Shown: piece by piece, positions 13,942 through 15,699 of the stretch
How the letters are laid out: every line of letters begins with the position of its first letter
Position numbering within the stretch: the stretch's first letter is position 1
DNA from: Bacillota bacterium
GTDB lineage: Bacteria; Bacillota; Clostridia; Oscillospirales; Acutalibacteraceae
Reading direction: 5' to 3'
NCBI GenBank assembly: GCA_023460155.1
Contig: JAEWRF010000191.1
Span: 1 to 15,699, forward strand
Length of the DNA stretch: 15,699 nt
Program-made: the position numbers and the translations under genes
Notes under the pieces: model-generated
Seen by the model: only the letters and a program-made list of their open reading frames with translations
What the model was told of the DNA's origin: nothing
Databases searched by the model: none

Positions 13942-14815
13942 CCCGAAGGAATATGAATCGCTGATTCAGAATCGGCTTGAGCTTTATGTGCCGGAGGAAA
14001 AACTGATTCAGGCGTCCCTATTCCGCTCCATGCGGTACAGCCTGCTTGCGGGTGGGAAGCGTATCCGGCCGGTTCTTGTGCTTGAATTCTGCGGGCTCTG
14101 CGGCGGGGATCAGTGGGCCGCGCTGCCGTTTGCCTGCGCGGTGGAAATGATCCACACGTATTCGCTGATTCACGACGATCTGCCCTGTATGGACGATGAT
14201 GATCTGCGCCGGGGAAGGCCGTCCAACCACGTTGTTTTCGGGGAGGCTCAGGCACTTCTCGCCGGGGATTCTCTATTGACTATGGCATTTGAAGCGATGC
14301 TTTCGCCGGAGAGCGTACAGGCGGTCGGAGCGGAACGGGCCGCGGAATCGGCAGGGGTTCTCGCAAGGGCTTCCGGCGCCTACGGTATGGCGGGCGGGCA
14401 GGCTATCGATCTTGAATTCGAGGGGAAAGAGATTTCATTTGATGTCCTGCGGAAAATGGACGAATGCAAAACCGGCGCACTGATCTGCGCGGCCTGCGAA
14501 ATGGGCTGTGTGCTTGGCGTGGCGGACAGAAAACAGAAAGAGGCTGCGGATCTCTATGCGAAATCCATCGGCCTTGCGTTCCAGATCGTCGACGACATTC
14601 TGGACGTGACGGGCGATACCGCTACTCTGGGGAAACCGGCCGGCAGCGACATCGAAAAGGACAAAAACACCTACGTTTCCGAGCTGGGAATCGAGAAGGC
14701 GAAGCAGACGGTGGAGGAGCTTACCCGCACGGCCGTCTCAGCACTTTCCGTGTTTGAGGGAGATACGAACTATCTCAGCAGTCTGGCGCTCCGGTTGGCG
14801 GAAAGAAAAAGCTGA
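13928..14815 (+). CDS. ispA: Farnesyl/geranyl diphosphate synthase
   Basis: A 295-residue short-chain trans-prenyl transferase that condenses DMAPP with IPP to give GPP and FPP, precursors of undecaprenyl and quinone chains. The substrate motifs are complete: GGKRIRP (42-48), the first aspartate-rich motif DDLPCMD (83-89, two extra residues between aspartates as in bacterial FPP synthases), GRPSNHVVFGE, and the second motif DDILD (222-226) with GKPAGSDIEKDKNTY (235-249). I prefer the ATG at 13928, 8 bases after GGATGG (13914-13919); an in-frame ATG at 13916 would add four residues. The gene overlaps the xseB end. Dxs, a frequent neighbour, is not next here; rplU follows. It uses the products of the IspH half encoded earlier in the window. 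Confidence 0.93.
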   Translation: MNRIDPKEYESLIQNRLELYVPEEKLIQASLFRSMRYSLLAGGKRIRPVLVLEFCGLCGGDQWAALPFACAVEMIHTYSLIHDDLPCMDDDDLRRGRPSNHVVFGEAQALLAGDSLLTMAFEAMLSPESVQAVGAERAAESAGVLARASGAYGMAGGQAIDLEFEGKEISFDVLRKMDECKTGALICAACEMGCVLGVADRKQKEAADLYAKSIGLAFQIVDDILDVTGDTATLGKPAGSDIEKDKNTYVSELGIEKAKQTVEELTRTAVSALSVFEGDTNYLSSLALRLAERKS

Positions 14816-14821
14816 ATTCCG

Positions 14822-14850
14822 TTGACAAAATTGACGGATTGTGATACCAT
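14822..14850 (+). promoter_or_regulatory. Strong promoter of the rplU-prp-rpmA operon
   Basis: A perfect -35 TTGACA (14822-14827), an ideal 17-base spacer and TACCAT (14845-14850), with an extended -10 TG at 14842-14843. It lies 6 bases after the ispA stop, and transcription should begin near 14857. A TTGAC repeat (14831-14835) and weak 5-base inverted arms TCCGT/ACGGA (14818-14822, 14834-14838) flank the -35. No terminator separates ispA from this promoter, so readthrough from upstream is also likely. Confidence 0.85.
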
Positions 14851-14854
14851 TTAT

Positions 14855-14932
14855 AAGCCGCGTATTACGGGTTTATAAGTGGGAAACCCGCCCGGGATAG
14901 CGAGATTATGAAAAAGGCAGGACCTTATTTTC
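14855..14932 (+). promoter_or_regulatory. Ribosomal protein L21 leader-like 5' UTR
   Basis: The untranslated stretch between promoter and rplU contains a hairpin, GGGTTT (14869-14874) with AAACCC (14884-14889), around a loop ATAAGTGGG, followed by GCGAGATTATGA. Position before rplU and these elements resemble the L21 leader known from Firmicutes, believed to mediate feedback control by a protein of the operon. I assign it by recall and position; a covariance-model search would settle it. Confidence 0.6.
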
Positions 14933-15241
14933 ATGTTTGCAGTGATTGAAACAGGCGGCAAGCAGTACAAGGTGCAGAAGGACGATGAAATCTTCATCGA
15001 GAAGCTTGCAGTCGAAAAGGACGAGACCGTTGAATTCAAAGTGCTTGCACTCTGCACGGATGACGGGATGAAAACCGGTGCTCCCTATGTGGAAGGCGCA
15101 ACCGTAACGGGCAAAGTCGTGAAGAACGGCAAAGCCGGCAAAATTACGGTTCTGACGTACAAGGCCAAGAAAAACGAGAGCCGCAAAATCGGCCACCGTC
15201 AGCCCTACACAAAGGTAAAGATCGATTCCATCAATGCCTGA
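14933..15241 (+). CDS. rplU: 50S ribosomal protein L21
   Basis: A 102-residue L21 of standard length, which binds 23S rRNA in the large subunit. It opens with the typical MFAVIETGGKQYKV (1-14) and ends with the conserved KKNESRKIGHRQPYTKVKID region (79-98). A modest AGGA (14919-14922) lies 10 bases before the ATG. The prp gene starts 2 bases after its stop, giving the order rplU-prp-rpmA that is usual in Firmicutes. Confidence 0.99.
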   Translation: MFAVIETGGKQYKVQKDDEIFIEKLAVEKDETVEFKVLALCTDDGMKTGAPYVEGATVTGKVVKNGKAGKITVLTYKAKKNESRKIGHRQPYTKVKIDSINA

Positions 15242-15243
15242 CC

Positions 15244-15561
15244 ATGATTTCCGTTGAGTTTTTCAGCCGCGGAGGCCGATGGACCGGTTTTAGCATCGAA
15301 GGTCATTCCGATGCTTCCGAGGCGGGAACAGATATCGTCTGCGCTGCGGTTTCTTCGGCGGCTTATCTGACGGCGAATACCGTTACGGATGTGCTGCACG
15401 TTTCCGCAACTGCGGAAGCGGAAGACGGAAAAATGGTTTTACAGATTCATCCGGAAGACGTTTCGGAATGTCAGACAACCTTACAGGGGCTTTGGCTGCA
15501 TCTGAACGGTCTCCGGGAGCAGTATCCCGAAAACATCAAGATTTCCAATACGGAGGTGTAA
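15244..15561 (+). CDS. prp: Ribosomal-processing cysteine protease Prp
   Basis: A 105-residue Prp (YsxB family). This cysteine protease removes a short N-terminal extension from ribosomal protein L27, a step shown to be essential in Staphylococcus aureus. The catalytic histidine and cysteine are H21 in EGHSD and C33 in GTDIVCAAVSS (28-38), the family signature. The start is 2 bases after the rplU stop, without a clear ribosome site of its own, so it relies on coupling. The end contains the ribosome site for rpmA. Its substrate, encoded next, carries the expected cleavable extension. Confidence 0.96.
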   Translation: MISVEFFSRGGRWTGFSIEGHSDASEAGTDIVCAAVSSAAYLTANTVTDVLHVSATAEAEDGKMVLQIHPEDVSECQTTLQGLWLHLNGLREQYPENIKISNTEV

Positions 15562-15566
15562 GCATT

Positions 15567-15699
15567 ATGTTAAAAATCAACATTCAGCTGTTTGCACATA
15601 AAAAAGGAATGGGTTCCACAAAGAACGGCCGTGATTCCAACGCTCAGCGTCTCGGTGTGAAGCGTGCGGACGGACAGTTCGTTCTGGCCGGCAATATTC
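15567..15699 (+). CDS. rpmA: 50S ribosomal protein L27, N-terminal part (cut by window end)
   Basis: The first 44 codons of L27, truncated only because the window stops. The protein begins MLKINIQLFAHKKGMGSTKN, followed by GRDSNAQRLGVKRADGQFV. Residues 1-10 form the Firmicutes-type extension ending in the hydrophobic QLFA motif. Prp should cut after A10, exposing the HKKG start of mature L27 that reaches the peptidyl transferase centre. GGAGG (15552-15556) inside the prp end is its ribosome binding site. Confidence 0.97.
   Translation, partial: MLKINIQLFAHKKGMGSTKNGRDSNAQRLGVKRADGQFVLAGNI

Overview
The window looks like a chromosomal core region of a spore-forming, Gram-positive Clostridia bacterium. 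The evidence is the complete spoIIIAA-AH operon, yunB, the Prp/L27 pair and a fused IspH-ribosomal protein S1 gene. Coding DNA is moderately GC-rich, and the gene set fits the Oscillospiraceae/Ruminococcaceae better than classical low-GC Clostridium; that placement is inference. Every supported gene is on the + strand and packing is dense: many neighbours overlap by a few bases, and no gene-free stretch exceeds about 175 bases. I saw no mobile element, CRISPR array, tRNA, rRNA or transferred island.

Layout. (1) 10-3235: two tandem PlsC-type acyltransferases, then the ispH-rpsA fusion, all overlapping by 4 bases and closed by a strong intrinsic terminator. (2) 3285-6027: a promoter, the sporulation gene yunB, the essential ligase gene ligA, and a terminator. 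(3) 6117-10987: the eight-gene spoIIIA operon, which encodes the mother-cell half of the SpoIIIA-SpoIIQ channel joining mother cell and forespore. (4) 10988-11159: a strong promoter, then a leader that contains an intrinsic terminator ahead of nusB. (5) 11160-14815: nusB, a divergent TsaD/Kae1 paralogue, xseA, xseB and a farnesyl/geranyl diphosphate synthase (ispA), tightly coupled. (6) 14822-15699: a strong promoter, an L21-leader-like 5' UTR, rplU (L21), the protease gene prp and the start of rpmA (L27), which carries the N-terminal extension that Prp removes.

How the genes work together. The first block joins phospholipid acylation, isoprenoid precursor synthesis and translation; the last step of the MEP pathway is covalently joined to S1, and ispA later in the window consumes the products of that pathway. 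The spoIIIA block is a complete sporulation machine, with yunB nearby as a further sporulation gene. The final block makes two large-subunit ribosomal proteins together with the protease that matures one of them.

I did not find a clearly new multi-gene system. The best leads are: a near-perfect Shine-Dalgarno and ATG inside ispH-rpsA at the domain junction, which could release free S1; the TsaD-like paralogue that keeps the metal ligands but has lost the N-terminal acidic pair; a promoter-terminator unit in front of nusB that could be an attenuator or a small RNA; and a second PlsC with a degenerate motif III.
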